From Hyphomicrobiales bacterium (GTDB lineage: Bacteria > Pseudomonadota > Alphaproteobacteria > Rhizobiales > Rhizobiaceae): a DNA stretch of 64,000 nucleotides. The translations under genes and the position numbers were made by a program. This document shows, one piece after another, positions 8,792 to 21,503 of the stretch. Below the pieces are notes generated by a model. The model saw only the letters and a list, made by a program, of their open reading frames with translations. It was not told the DNA's origin and made no database searches. Each line of letters opens with the position of its first letter. Position 1 is the stretch's first letter. Location of the stretch: positions 124,001 through 188,000 of the forward strand of contig UBXM01000001.1 in NCBI GenBank assembly GCA_900469445.1, written 5' to 3'.

Positions 8792-10169
8792 GGCTCTTCA
8801 CCAAAATCCAGAAGCGGATGCAGAGGAAAACCGCGGCAGCAGCAAGCCCCAGCACAAAGCCGAACCAGACACCCTTGCCGCCGAAACCGAGCGGAAAAGC
8901 AAAGACATAGGCGCAGACGAAGCCGATCGGCCAATAGGCAATCAGCGCCAGGATCATCGGGATCTTCGTATCCTTGAGACCACGCAGCAAGCCGGCACCG
9001 ACCGCCTGCAGGCCATCGACCAGCTGGAAGGCACCTGCAATCACGATCAGCGGCGCGGCAAGCGCCAGCACGGCCGCAGCGTCAGGCTGTGTCGTATCCA
9101 GAAACAGGCCACCCCAGAAATACGGAAAGGCTGCATAAAGACCGCTGCCGACGACCGCAAAGATGACGCTGACGACCAGCACCGCGATCCCTGCCCGCCG
9201 CACTCCAAGATCATCGCTGCGGCCATTGGCAAGCCCGACGCGCACGGTCGCGACCTGAGCCAGCCCCAGCGGGATCATGAAGGCGATCGATGCGAGCTGA
9301 AGCGCGATACCATGGGCCGCAAGCTCCAGCTTGCCGATCATCCCCATCAGCAGCGACGCAGCCGCAAACAGGCTGGTTTCGGCAAGAATGGTAAAGCTGA
9401 TCGGCAGGCCCAGATGAAAGACCTCCCGAATGATCGGCCAGTCAGGACGCCAAAAGCGCACGAAGATGTCGTAGGAGCGCGTCGTCTCATGCATCTGCAC
9501 ATAGGCCACGATGATGACGAAACCCGTGACATTGGCGCAGACGGCCGCCAGTGCCGCACCATGAAGCCCAAGCTGCGGCGCGCCAAAATGGCCAAAGACC
9601 GTCAGATAGGCCACCACGAAATTCATCACGAACATGCCGAGCGTGACGTAGAGAACGATGCTGCCCTTCTCCAGTCCGGTCACGAAGCTGCGGATAGCGA
9701 ACAGGCCAAGCGCCGGGAACATCCCCCACTGGGCGATCCGCAGATACCCTTGGGCATTGGCTGCCACATCCGGCGCCTGACCGAGTGCGAGAAGGATCGG
9801 CTCGGAAAACCAGAGGATCGGCGCCATCAGCGCACAATAGGCGATGACAACCCAAAGCCCCATCCTCACTGCACGCCGGACACCGACCTTGTCATTGTGA
9901 CCAAGCGCCTGAGCAACCAGCGGGATGACCGCGCTGGTAAAGCCGGTACCGAAGATGAACACGATGAAGAACACCTGCGTGGCAATGACCACCGAAGCGA
10001 GCTCCGTCGTGCCGAGCCAGCCGACCAGAATGACGTCGGTCGTATGGATCGCCATCTGCGCCAACTGCGCACCGACAAGCGGAATACCCAGAGCAAACGT
10101 GGCGCGCAGGTGTTCGGCCCAGGAGTTGCCCCGGCTCTCGAATGCGACCGTGTTGAGCGAGCTCGACAT
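8772..10169 (-). CDS. MATE family (NorM-like) efflux transporter
   Basis: An inner-membrane exporter of 465 aa, expected to expel cationic drugs or toxic metabolites in exchange for Na+ or H+. About twelve hydrophobic segments span the length in two pseudo-repeated halves typical of MATE. The N-half motif GIPLVGAQLAQMAIHTTDVI and internal PLVAQALGHND fit NorM-type members. A GAGG lies upstream of the ATG at 10169. The 3' end is embedded in the carA terminator. The substrate cannot be read from sequence. Confidence 0.92.
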   Translation of the reverse strand: MSSSLNTVAFESRGNSWAEHLRATFALGIPLVGAQLAQMAIHTTDVILVGWLGTTELASVVIATQVFFIVFIFGTGFTSAVIPLVAQALGHNDKVGVRRAVRMGLWVVIAYCALMAPILWFSEPILLALGQAPDVAANAQGYLRIAQWGMFPALGLFAIRSFVTGLEKGSIVLYVTLGMFVMNFVVAYLTVFGHFGAPQLGLHGAALAAVCANVTGFVIIVAYVQMHETTRSYDIFVRFWRPDWPIIREVFHLGLPISFTILAETSLFAAASLLMGMIGKLELAAHGIALQLASIAFMIPLGLAQVATVRVGLANGRSDDLGVRRAGIAVLVVSVIFAVVGSGLYAAFPYFWGGLFLDTTQPDAAAVLALAAPLIVIAGAFQLVDGLQAVGAGLLRGLKDTKIPMILALIAYWPIGFVCAYVFAFPLGFGGKGVWFGFVLGLAAAAVFLCIRFWILVKSQKEMAR

Positions 10170-10211
10170 TTCAAAACCTCGATAAAAGAAAAGGCCGCTT
10201 CCAGAAAATGG

Positions 10212-10301
10212 TCAGCGGCGCAGCACTTTGCCTATAAAGGCGGCAGGATTTCCGGGCAAGGCCGCGAGCCGATCCAGCAGTTTTTGTGCGGTGTTGTTCA
10301 C
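10212..10301 (-). CDS. Possible 29-aa peptide coupled to the upstream MFS gene
   Basis: A GTG start overlaps the MFS stop codon (GTGA), and the frame runs 29 codons to TGA. The predicted peptide is amphipathic and basic at its end (AQKLLDRLAAL ... IGKVLRR). This could be a coupled micro-peptide, an old frameshifted tail of the transporter, or chance. No family is recognised. Confidence 0.2.
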   Translation of the reverse strand: MNNTAQKLLDRLAALPGNPAAFIGKVLRR

Positions 10302-11545
10302 GGAACCTGATGGATAGCAGCAACCGAAGACGTGTCCCGCGATATGCGTGTAACGAACACGATCGCCGCAAACGCCATGAAAATCGCTGCCATCAGATAG
10401 GGCGCTCCGGCAAATTCCACGATTGCCCCCTCGCCCGTAAAATTGCTGAAAAGCTGCGTGAATATGGCCGGGCCGATGATCGTGGTCAGGCTGAAAAGGC
10501 TCGTCAGGGCACCCGACAGCTCCCCTTGCGCAGATGCCCCCACCTTGGCCGAGGCAATGCTGCGAAGAGCGGGGTCCGCCACGTTCTCGATCGTCGTCGC
10601 AAGAATGACGGCATAAACCATCCAGCCCTCCCAGGAAAAGGCATAGCCCGCAAGGCCGAGACAGGAGAAACAGATGCCGAGCACGCTCGTTCGCCATTCG
10701 CCGAGAACCGGAATGAGCCGAGGCAGGACAAACGCCGTGACGAGAGCCGCGCAAATCCCGAACAGGCCAAGCGACAACCCGATCTGCGCTTCGCTCCAGT
10801 TGTAGCGATAGGTCGAGACGAACGACCAGACGGATGGATAGACGGCATGAGACAGCCAGTAGAGGAACATCACCAGCATGATCCAGCCGATGCCGGGATA
10901 GTGGCGCATCTGGCGCAGCGCCCCAAGCGGATTGGCGCGCCGCCATTCGAAAGCCCGGCGATTATGGCGCGCCAGTGTTTCGGGCAACAGGAACCAAGCC
11001 GTGATAAAATTGGCGAGCGACAACAGCCCGGCACCGAGAAACGGCACGCGCGGCCCGAACTCGCCCAACAGTCCGCCGATCACCGGCCCGATGGTGAAGC
11101 CGACGCCGAAGGCGATGCCGATCAGGCCGAAATTGCGCGCCCGCGTCTTGTCGTCACTGATATCGGCGATATAGGCGGAACAGGTCGCAAAACTGCCGCC
11201 CGAAAATCCGGCAAGCGCCCTGCCGATAAACAGCATCCAGAAACTGGTCGCGGCAGCACAGATCAGGTTGTCGATCGCAAAAGTGAGGACCGAAACGAGC
11301 AGGATAGGTCGCCGCCCGAACCGGTCGGAGAGATTGCCAAGCAGCGGCGCAAACATGAACTGCATTGCCGAATAGATCAGCAGCAGCCAGCCGCCATCGA
11401 TCGCGGCGGCACTGACGTCATCCCCCGTCAGTTCCTGCAGAAAGGCCGGCAAGACCGGCATGATGATCGCGATACCGATGATATCGAGAAACAGGATCAT
11501 GAAGACGAGGAACAGGCCACGGCGAACGAATTTCGGTTCGAGCAT
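10298..11545 (-). CDS. MFS transporter, TetA-like (DHA1) drug exporter
   Basis: A 12-TM major facilitator of 415 aa. It has the MFS signature LGNLSDRFGRRPILLVSVL between TM2 and TM3 and the family C-like stretch GFTIGPVIGGLLGEFGPRVPF near TM5, as in class A-C tetracycline efflux proteins. Being TetA-like does not show that tetracycline is the substrate. The ATG at 11545 has GAGAG 9 nt upstream and is preferred over the ATG at 11554. It is divergent from the DUF2938 gene and has no linked TetR. Confidence 0.9.
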   Translation of the reverse strand: MLEPKFVRRGLFLVFMILFLDIIGIAIIMPVLPAFLQELTGDDVSAAAIDGGWLLLIYSAMQFMFAPLLGNLSDRFGRRPILLVSVLTFAIDNLICAAATSFWMLFIGRALAGFSGGSFATCSAYIADISDDKTRARNFGLIGIAFGVGFTIGPVIGGLLGEFGPRVPFLGAGLLSLANFITAWFLLPETLARHNRRAFEWRRANPLGALRQMRHYPGIGWIMLVMFLYWLSHAVYPSVWSFVSTYRYNWSEAQIGLSLGLFGICAALVTAFVLPRLIPVLGEWRTSVLGICFSCLGLAGYAFSWEGWMVYAVILATTIENVADPALRSIASAKVGASAQGELSGALTSLFSLTTIIGPAIFTQLFSNFTGEGAIVEFAGAPYLMAAIFMAFAAIVFVTRISRDTSSVAAIHQVP

Positions 11546-11662
11546 CGGATGCATCTCTCAATTTTCATTCTGAAAAGACGATCGGATCGCCGGACTGTCT
11601 ACATAGCGAAAAAAGAAAACCGGAACAATAGGCGAACATTTGAAAGTTTTTGATGCGACCTA

Positions 11663-11688
11663 TCAGGGAATCGCGGCTATATCCCTGA
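11663..11688. promoter_or_regulatory. Inverted repeat TCAGGGA-N12-TCCCTGA
   Basis: TCAGGGA (11663-11669) and TCCCTGA (11682-11688) are exact reverse complements separated by 12 nt, with a further TCAGGGGG just downstream that carries the ribosome binding site. It sits between the divergent MFS and DUF2938 genes, so it is a candidate operator for either or both. The regulator is unknown. Confidence 0.4.
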
Positions 11689-11708
11689 ACAATCAGGGGG
11701 CGAATTTG

Positions 11709-12188
11709 ATGATCGGACTTGTTTTTCAAGGCGTAATGATCGGCATCGGAGCAACGGTGCTGATGGATATCTGGGCGATCATCCTGCATGTCGTCTATCA
11801 ACAACCGAAGCCGAACTGGGCGCCTGCAGGCCGCTGGTTCCGGCATCTGGCAAACGGCAAGGTCTTTCACGATAACATTGCCGCGGCAAAGCCCTATCGC
11901 CACGAACTCGCGCTCGGCTGGGTCGGCCACTATGCCGTCGGCATCCTTTATGGCGTCATCCTCGCGCTCGTGATGGGACCTGATTGGATGCGGTCACCGA
12001 CCTTTCTGCCCGCATGGGTTCTCGGCATTGTCACGATCGGCGCCGGCTGGTTCCTGATGCAACCGGGCATGGGCCTCGGCTGGGCGGCTTCGAAGACGCC
12101 GAACCCGCAGAAGGTGCGTTTCCTCAATTTCGTTGCGCATACCGTTTTCGCCCTCGGCCTTTATGGAACAGCGCTTCTGATCAGGTAG
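11709..12188 (+). CDS. DUF2938 family membrane protein
   Basis: A 159-aa integral membrane protein with about four hydrophobic segments (roughly residues 3-25, 63-84, 92-112 and 135-155). The DUF2938 signature is visible: ATVLMDIWAIIL near the start, PAGRWFRHLANGKVFHD, and GHYAVGILYGVIL. Its biochemical role is unknown. The ATG at 11709 has AGGGGG at good spacing; the frame extends 23 codons upstream without one. It is divergent from the TetA-like exporter. Confidence 0.85.
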   Translation: MIGLVFQGVMIGIGATVLMDIWAIILHVVYQQPKPNWAPAGRWFRHLANGKVFHDNIAAAKPYRHELALGWVGHYAVGILYGVILALVMGPDWMRSPTFLPAWVLGIVTIGAGWFLMQPGMGLGWAASKTPNPQKVRFLNFVAHTVFALGLYGTALLIR

Positions 12189-12312
12189 CCTATGAACGAA
12201 AGCTCCACCGGGAGGCCGCCTTTCAGATCATTCGGAGTGCCGCGCCCGGCGTTGACTTCCCGTTTATCACAACGAATTAACATACACGCGCAATGACCCT
12301 TGAACTGACGTT

Positions 12313-12329
12313 CGGAGAGATTGTCTCCG
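12313..12329 (+). repeat. Small hairpin before the diguanylate cyclase start
   Basis: CGGAGA-GATTG-TCTCCG is a perfect 6-bp stem ending 11 nt before the ATG at 12341. It holds the only purine-rich ribosome-binding-like sequence nearby, so folding could limit translation. This role is inferred. Confidence 0.35.
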
Positions 12330-12340
12330 TCGGCTAACAG

Positions 12341-14131
12341 ATGGCGTCCCGCATGCGACTGAGTACGATCACACATCTGGCCTACGCGGTCACTCTGGTC
12401 CTGACCGCCGTATCGGCCTCGACATTCATCCTCTCGGCAAGAAGCGCCTCGCAGGAGCGCATTGCCATCCAGCAACATCTGGAGGTCGACGATCTTGCCG
12501 AGGAACTGGCAATCGTCGCCGAAAGCCGGACGGATGAGGCGCGTCTTTACGTCATGCGTGGCGACGAGCAGCATCTGGCGAAATTCTACGTCGATGATGA
12601 TCAGGAACTGCATCTTGAGGCCAGCCTCGAAAAGCTGTCACGCCTCGGTGTATCTCCGGAAGAAAAGGCGATGTTCCACCAGATCCGGAGCGCCGCGGAC
12701 GCTATCGACAAGATCGAGAAGGACGCCATAGGAGCCTATCGGGCAGGCCGGCAAAATGACGCACAGCGGGCCCTGTTCAGTGACGAGCACTACCGGCTTC
12801 ATACGAATCTACTGAAGCAGGTCGAAGACGTGAGAAGCAGCATCACCGCCCGATCCCAAGGCATCGTGGATGCCGCCAAGGCTCGAAGCGATTTCTTCGG
12901 CACCATCGCCAAGTCCATGCTGGTCCTTACCGCACTGATGTTCCTCGCCGTTCTTTACTTCGTCCTGAGCAGGCGGGTTGCCTTGCCGCTGATCAGGATG
13001 AGCAATGTGGTCAGGCGGCTGGCGCAACAGGAATACGATGTCGAGGTGCTGGACGACGGGCGGCGGGATGAAATCGGCGAGATGAACCACGCCATCCAGA
13101 TATTCCGCAATAACGGTCTGGAGCGGGAACGGCTGGATGCCGAACGCCGCAAGGATCAGCGCATGAAGGACCTGATGCTGCAGATGATGCATCGGGTACA
13201 GGCCTGCCAGAACCAGGAGGAACTGTCGGACGTCGTCTCACGCTTCATGCCGCAGATATTTCCGGATGCGGCAGGCCATCTTTTCGTCCTGAAGGAGCAG
13301 GGTTCGACCCTTCATTCCCTGGGACAATGGTCGGGTCCGACCGCTTCCGATCTTCATTTTTCGATCGACGACTGCTGGGCGCTGCGCCGTGGGCGTCCGC
13401 ACCTGAGTGAGCCGGACGGCGAAGACGTCACCTGTCACCACATTCACATCGCCGAAAGCAGCAACCTCTGCATCCCGCTGACGGCGCTTGGAGACATTGT
13501 CGGCCTGCTTTATCTCGAGACCCGAACTGAAAATCACGCGTCCCAGGCTGATCGCCTCTATTTCGAACTTCTGGCGGAGAACGTCGGGCTCGCCGTCGCC
13601 AATCTGCAGTTTCGGCAACGGCTGGTCGGAATGGCAAAGCGTGATGCCCTGACCGGTCTCCTGAACCGGCGCTCGCTCGACGAGGCACTGAACCGATCGC
13701 TCGACAATCAGGGCATTGCGCTCGGCTGCATCATGATCGACATCGACTATTTCAAGCGCTTCAATGATCAGTTCGGCCATGACGCCGGGGATGCGGTGAT
13801 GCAATACGTCGCGCGCATCCTTTTGGAAGTGGTCGGCGAAAAGGGCGACGTGTTTCGGTTCGGCGGCGAGGAATTCACCATCCTGCTGCCCGGCGCAACA
13901 GACACCGATGCCGAGAAGGTCGCCGAGCATTTGAGGCAGGCCGTCGAGAGCGCCCCACTATCCTATCGGGGCCGCCTCCTCGATCCCGTCACGATTTCGC
14001 TCGGCATTTCGACATCCCCGCAAGGCGGACCGGTATCCAGCGTATTGGAGCGGGCAGATCGTGCGCTGCTCGCCGCAAAGAAAAATGGCCGCAATCAGTG
14101 GATCAGGGACGAAATAACCGAACAGGCCTGA
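12341..14131 (+). CDS. Membrane diguanylate cyclase: TM-sensor-TM-HAMP-GAF-like-GGDEF
   Basis: Makes cyclic di-GMP from two GTP. Of 596 aa, residues 13-33 form TM1, about 34-190 a helical periplasmic sensor, 193-210 TM2, and about 210-262 a HAMP domain. A GAF-like domain (about 285-425) follows, then the GGDEF domain (about 435-590) with an intact GGEEF active site at 508-512. The RxxD inhibitory site that normally precedes GGDEF is not seen (EKGD instead), which suggests weak product inhibition. No EAL domain is present. It is followed by a convergent metallopeptidase gene. Confidence 0.93.
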   Translation: MASRMRLSTITHLAYAVTLVLTAVSASTFILSARSASQERIAIQQHLEVDDLAEELAIVAESRTDEARLYVMRGDEQHLAKFYVDDDQELHLEASLEKLSRLGVSPEEKAMFHQIRSAADAIDKIEKDAIGAYRAGRQNDAQRALFSDEHYRLHTNLLKQVEDVRSSITARSQGIVDAAKARSDFFGTIAKSMLVLTALMFLAVLYFVLSRRVALPLIRMSNVVRRLAQQEYDVEVLDDGRRDEIGEMNHAIQIFRNNGLERERLDAERRKDQRMKDLMLQMMHRVQACQNQEELSDVVSRFMPQIFPDAAGHLFVLKEQGSTLHSLGQWSGPTASDLHFSIDDCWALRRGRPHLSEPDGEDVTCHHIHIAESSNLCIPLTALGDIVGLLYLETRTENHASQADRLYFELLAENVGLAVANLQFRQRLVGMAKRDALTGLLNRRSLDEALNRSLDNQGIALGCIMIDIDYFKRFNDQFGHDAGDAVMQYVARILLEVVGEKGDVFRFGGEEFTILLPGATDTDAEKVAEHLRQAVESAPLSYRGRLLDPVTISLGISTSPQGGPVSSVLERADRALLAAKKNGRNQWIRDEITEQA

Positions 14132-14206
14132 GGCCTGAACCTCCTCCGTTTCCGGCGAGCAGCATTCACGTCAACTGGCGCGGCAGGAATGTCCTTGGCG
14201 ACGCTC

Positions 14207-15112
14207 CTACACATCCCCCGAGAACGTATCGCAGGAATTCATGTTGCCGCTGTCGAAACCGCGTTTGAACCAGCGCATCCGTTGGGCGGATGTGCCGTGG
14301 TTGAAGCTTTCCGGCACGACATACCCCTGCGTCCGCTTCTGCAACGTATCGTCACCGATCTGCTGCGCGGCATTCAGAGCCTCTTCGAGGTCGCCCTGGC
14401 TGAGAAACCCCTTCTGATCGGTACGCTTGCCCCATACGCCGGCAAAACAATCGGCCTGCAGCTCCACGCGCACCGACATCTGGTTCGCTTCGGTCTCGCT
14501 CATCCGCTGACGCATCTGGTTGAATTTTGGCAGCACGCCGATCAGGTTCTGCACGTGATGACCAACCTCATGGGCAATCACATAGGCCTCGGCGAAGTCG
14601 CCGGATGCGCCGAAACGCTGTGACAGCTCATTGAAGAAGGTCGTGTCGAGATAAAGCTTGCGATCACCGGGGCAATAGAACGGCCCGGAGGCCGAAGAGG
14701 CAAACCCGCAGGCGGATCGGACCTGGCCGGAGAAGAGGACCAGTGTCGGATCCTGATAGTCCTGGCCCGCAGCCTTGAAGATCTCGGACCATGTGTCCTC
14801 GGTATCGGCCAGTACGGTGCGCACGAAGGCGGTCATCTCGTCATTGGCGGGCGTGTTCTGTTGCGTCTGCTGCTGTGAACCACCGCCATCATCGAAACCG
14901 ATATCGCCACCCGAGAGCAGCGTCAGGGGATTGATGCCGGTGATCCAGCAGATGATCAGCACCACGACGATGCCGCCGATGCTGAGCCCTCCACCGCCTC
15001 GACGCCCCCCGATCGGGATACGCATGCCCCCGCGGCCGAAAGGGCTTCCTCCCATGGAAGCCCCACGCTGATCCTCGACATTGTCCGACTGCCGGCGACC
15101 CTTCCACTCCAT
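14207..15112 (-). CDS. ypfJ: YpfJ/KPN_02809-type neutral zinc metallopeptidase
   Basis: A membrane-anchored predicted zinc protease of 301 aa. A Gly/Arg-rich N-terminus is followed by a single TM (about residues 45-63, GGIVVVLIICWITGI), a Gln-rich linker and the peptidase domain. The zinc-binding HExxH is in VIAHEVGHHVQNLIG, and ELQADCFAGVWG probably carries the third ligand, as in M48-like gluzincins. The ATG at 15112 has GAGGAG 8 nt upstream; a GTG three codons earlier is less likely. Substrates are unknown. Confidence 0.9.
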   Translation of the reverse strand: MEWKGRRQSDNVEDQRGASMGGSPFGRGGMRIPIGGRRGGGGLSIGGIVVVLIICWITGINPLTLLSGGDIGFDDGGGSQQQTQQNTPANDEMTAFVRTVLADTEDTWSEIFKAAGQDYQDPTLVLFSGQVRSACGFASSASGPFYCPGDRKLYLDTTFFNELSQRFGASGDFAEAYVIAHEVGHHVQNLIGVLPKFNQMRQRMSETEANQMSVRVELQADCFAGVWGKRTDQKGFLSQGDLEEALNAAQQIGDDTLQKRTQGYVVPESFNHGTSAQRMRWFKRGFDSGNMNSCDTFSGDV

Positions 15113-15198
15113 CGTGCCCACTCCTCGGCGACGTGACCTTTACCGATCGATAATATAGCGCAGACCGCAGGAAAGGCGATGCACAAAGCAGGGCGCTG

Positions 15199-16410
15199 TT
15201 AAGCGACCTGCAACTGCTTCTTGCTGGGCAGGAACACCGTCAGCAATCCGATCGCCGGAAGGAAGGAGCAGACGCTATAGACGAAGACGATCCCGTGGCT
15301 GTCGGCGAGAACGCCAAGCACTGCCGCGGCAATGCCGCCGACGCCGAAGGCTATGCCGAAGAAGATGCCTGCGATCATCCCGACCCGTCCCGGCACCAGC
15401 TCCTGCGCCATGACGATGATCGCCGGGAAGGACGAGGCCATGATGAAGCCGATGATCGCCGAAAGCACGATCGTCATCGGCAGGTTGGCGTAAGGCATGG
15501 CGAGCGTGAAGGGCAGCACGCCGAGGATCGAGACCCAGATCACCACCTTGGAGCCGAACCTATCGCCGATCGGACCACCGACGACAGTGCCGAGCGCAAC
15601 GGCGCCAAGGAAGACGAACAGCATGACCTGAGACATCTGCACCGAAACGCCGAAACGTTCGATGGCGAAGAAGGTGTAATAGCTGCTGATCGAAGCCATG
15701 TAGGCGTTCTTCGAGAAGGTCAGGATGGTCAGGACGACCAGCGCAATGACAACCGTGTTTTTTGAAAGGTTATGGGCTCCGAGCGCCTTCTTGCGTCCCT
15801 TGTTGGCCGCCATATGCGCCTTGTACCAGCGCGCGATCCAGGTGAGCACGATGATGCCGAGAAGCGCCATGCCGGAAAACCAGCCGACACTGCCCTGCCC
15901 CATCGGCACGATGATGAATGCGGCAAGCAGCGGTCCGATCGACTGGCCGAAATTGCCGCCGACCTGGAAGGTCGCCTGAGCAAAGCCGTAGCGACCGCCG
16001 GCGGCAAGCCGTGCGACGCGGGATGCCTCCGGGTGGAACACCGCCGACCCGATGCCGACGAGGCCTGCAGCAATGACCAGAATGGCATAGGTCGGCGCCC
16101 AGGCAAGCAGGATCAGCCCGAAGAAAGTCGACGCCATGCCGATCGGCAACGAATAGGGATAGGGCTTTTTATCCGTAATGATGCCGATTACCGGCTGCAG
16201 CAGCGAGGCCGTGCATTGGAAGGCAAGTGTCAGGATGCCGATCTGCCAGAAATCGAGGTTGAAGTCGGATTTCAGCATCGGATAGATCGCCGAAATCATC
16301 GACTGCATGATGTCGTTGAGCATGTGGCAAAAGCTCGCCGCCAGAATGATCGGCAGCACGGTCTTTTCCGCAGCAGCATTTATGGCAGGCTTGGATGTTG
16401 CATCGGCCAT
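15199..16410 (-). CDS. MFS transporter, fosmidomycin-resistance (Fsr) family
   Basis: A 403-aa inner-membrane exporter with 12 predicted helices. Fsr-type features are the early SFCHMLNDIMQSMISAIYPML, GSAVFHPEASRVARLAAGGR and GGNFGQSIGPLLAA. Fsr members export fosmidomycin or other small acids. The ATG at 16410 has GGGAGAG 6 nt upstream; the longer frame to 16518 lacks such a site. It lies between ypfJ and the PAP2 gene on the same strand, in the block separating carA and carB. Confidence 0.92.
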   Translation of the reverse strand: MADATSKPAINAAAEKTVLPIILAASFCHMLNDIMQSMISAIYPMLKSDFNLDFWQIGILTLAFQCTASLLQPVIGIITDKKPYPYSLPIGMASTFFGLILLAWAPTYAILVIAAGLVGIGSAVFHPEASRVARLAAGGRYGFAQATFQVGGNFGQSIGPLLAAFIIVPMGQGSVGWFSGMALLGIIVLTWIARWYKAHMAANKGRKKALGAHNLSKNTVVIALVVLTILTFSKNAYMASISSYYTFFAIERFGVSVQMSQVMLFVFLGAVALGTVVGGPIGDRFGSKVVIWVSILGVLPFTLAMPYANLPMTIVLSAIIGFIMASSFPAIIVMAQELVPGRVGMIAGIFFGIAFGVGGIAAAVLGVLADSHGIVFVYSVCSFLPAIGLLTVFLPSKKQLQVA

Positions 16411-16569
16411 GAAATTCTCTCCCGGCCAACGGACCTCGCCATTGGATGTCCCTGCCGCTTTTGTTCTTGATGAACGGCAGGAATAGTACCGGTGAGTTCG
16501 ACTGTCCATGCCAGCCATGCTTTAAGCGGTACTGTTGTCGGGTCGCGAACCGACGACAGGCCTCCCCCC

Positions 16570-17673
16570 TTATGAGGCAACCGGCAACGAGGCAGCAGCA
16601 GCAACGGGATATTTCGGCGTTCTGCGGCGCTTCAGGAGGGCAGCCAGGGCAAAATAAGCCGCCACGACCACCACCATCGAGACATAACCGTCGATCGCAT
16701 AATGCCAGCCGAGATAAACCGAGCTGATCTGAATGACGGCGACATACGCGAAGGCGACAATACCGAGACGCTTGGAGTAACCGTTGAGGAACAGAGCATT
16801 GAGCGTGATCAAGCCCACATGGATGCTTGGAAAGGCGGAGATGCCACTGCCGAAACCAGCGCTACCGCTCTCGTGCAACTCCCATAGATACGTTTGGAAC
16901 CCGGCAGCCGAACTGCCTCCCCCACCCCGGCTCAAAAAGGCAACAAGATCGGCAAAACGCGTATGATCGCCGACCACTTCTCCATAAAAGGCAGGTCCCG
17001 CCGACAAAAACAGTCCCGCGAGAATATTGCCGCAGCCGATCCAGACGAAGGCAAACAGCAAAAGATAACGCTTTCTGATCCTATCAGCCGATGGCGACGT
17101 CGCAACGAAGAACAATGCACCGAAGCACAGGACAAACCAGATGACGTTGTAGTTGAATTCGATGATGCTGCGGATCCAATCCTGCCCAAGGAACGAATGA
17201 AGCCAGATCCATGGGTCGACGCCGAAATGCAGCCAGGCGTCGATATCCGCCTGAGCGCGGTCATCGGCAAACCCACCGCGCAGCGCCGGCAACATGTTCT
17301 TGATGGTCGTGAAGCTGCCCTGAAAGAACATCAATCCTCCAAGCAGAAAAACTCCGGAAATCAGCCCGGCCATCCTCTTTGCGGAAAAGACCCGCCGGAA
17401 TGCCAGGGCGCGCCGGCGATCGAAGCGATGGACGAGCAGAAACAGGTCGAAAGCGATCGCAAGCGTCGGCATGACGAACAGAAACACCTTCGTCCATTGT
17501 CCAAAATAGAGCGCATGTGAAAGCATGGGCAACAAATCACTGCTCCATGCCACATACATAGCAAACACCGTATATAACAATATTATAAAATAGAAATACG
17601 CATCCGACCGCAAACGACGAAACACGTTAACGATAGTCGAAACGGGAATCGCCTGGATATATCCAGCGAACAT
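16570..17673 (-). CDS. PAP2-family membrane phosphatase (Aur1/inositol-phosphotransferase-like)
   Basis: An integral membrane protein of 367 aa, with helices in the N-terminal half and a C-terminal PAP2 domain. The phosphatase motifs read FPSIHVGLITLNALFLNGYS and SSVYLGWHYAIDGYVS, giving the two catalytic His and the Asp. The Arg usual in the second motif of classic PAP2 enzymes is absent, as in inositolphosphorylceramide-synthase-like members. It probably acts on phospholipids or isoprenyl phosphates at the outer face of the inner membrane. It is divergent from carB. Confidence 0.85.
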   Translation of the reverse strand: MFAGYIQAIPVSTIVNVFRRLRSDAYFYFIILLYTVFAMYVAWSSDLLPMLSHALYFGQWTKVFLFVMPTLAIAFDLFLLVHRFDRRRALAFRRVFSAKRMAGLISGVFLLGGLMFFQGSFTTIKNMLPALRGGFADDRAQADIDAWLHFGVDPWIWLHSFLGQDWIRSIIEFNYNVIWFVLCFGALFFVATSPSADRIRKRYLLLFAFVWIGCGNILAGLFLSAGPAFYGEVVGDHTRFADLVAFLSRGGGGSSAAGFQTYLWELHESGSAGFGSGISAFPSIHVGLITLNALFLNGYSKRLGIVAFAYVAVIQISSVYLGWHYAIDGYVSMVVVVAAYFALAALLKRRRTPKYPVAAAASLPVAS

Positions 17674-17932
17674 GACTTAGCCCCCAGCCAGGAATATTCA
17701 GAAATTCTCAAAACGCCCCGGAGACACAAGTATTCGTTGTCGATTAACGATCGATTATGCGCTCAGGCCCAATCCACCATGATTCCTGTCGATTCGCCGA
17801 TTTATGGGGTTCTCATGAGGCCCACATTTGCCTATAAGCCGCGTCTAGCCAGAAAAATGATGCGCACGTGACCCGACCGGAGCTCCATGCCCCGTGCCGG
17901 TTTTTCGCGCAGACAGAGAGTGGATAGAGACC

Positions 17933-21415
<3,483 letters not shown>

Positions 21416-21427
21416 GCAAGATCAGAG

Positions 21428-21460
21428 CCGGTCAGCATCCCTGTTGACCGGTTTCTTTTT
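21428..21460 (+). terminator. Terminator of carB
   Basis: CCGGTCA (21428-21434) pairs with TGACCGG (21445-21451), followed by TTTCTTTTT. It starts 12 bp after the carB stop. Confidence 0.88.
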
Positions 21461-21471
21461 GTCATGTATTT

Positions 21472-21499
21472 ATCCAATCAGTTAATTAACCGATCGGAT
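21472..21499. promoter_or_regulatory. 28-bp imperfect palindrome, probable ArsR operator
   Basis: ATCCAATCAG-TTAATTAA-CCGATCGGAT reads almost the same on both strands, with a perfect TTAATTAA core and ATCC/GGAT ends and only two mismatched pairs. It ends 4 bp before the ArsR start codon, where an autoregulatory repressor would block transcription or initiation. Confidence 0.65.
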
Positions 21500-21503
21500 A
21501 AAC

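Noticed and set aside
8760..10310. 516-codon plus-strand frame
   Set aside because: Antisense to the MATE transporter; highly charged, Arg/Asp-rich and unlike any protein family.
10286..11653. 455-codon plus-strand frame
   Set aside because: Antisense to the TetA-like exporter, with the same shadow-like composition.
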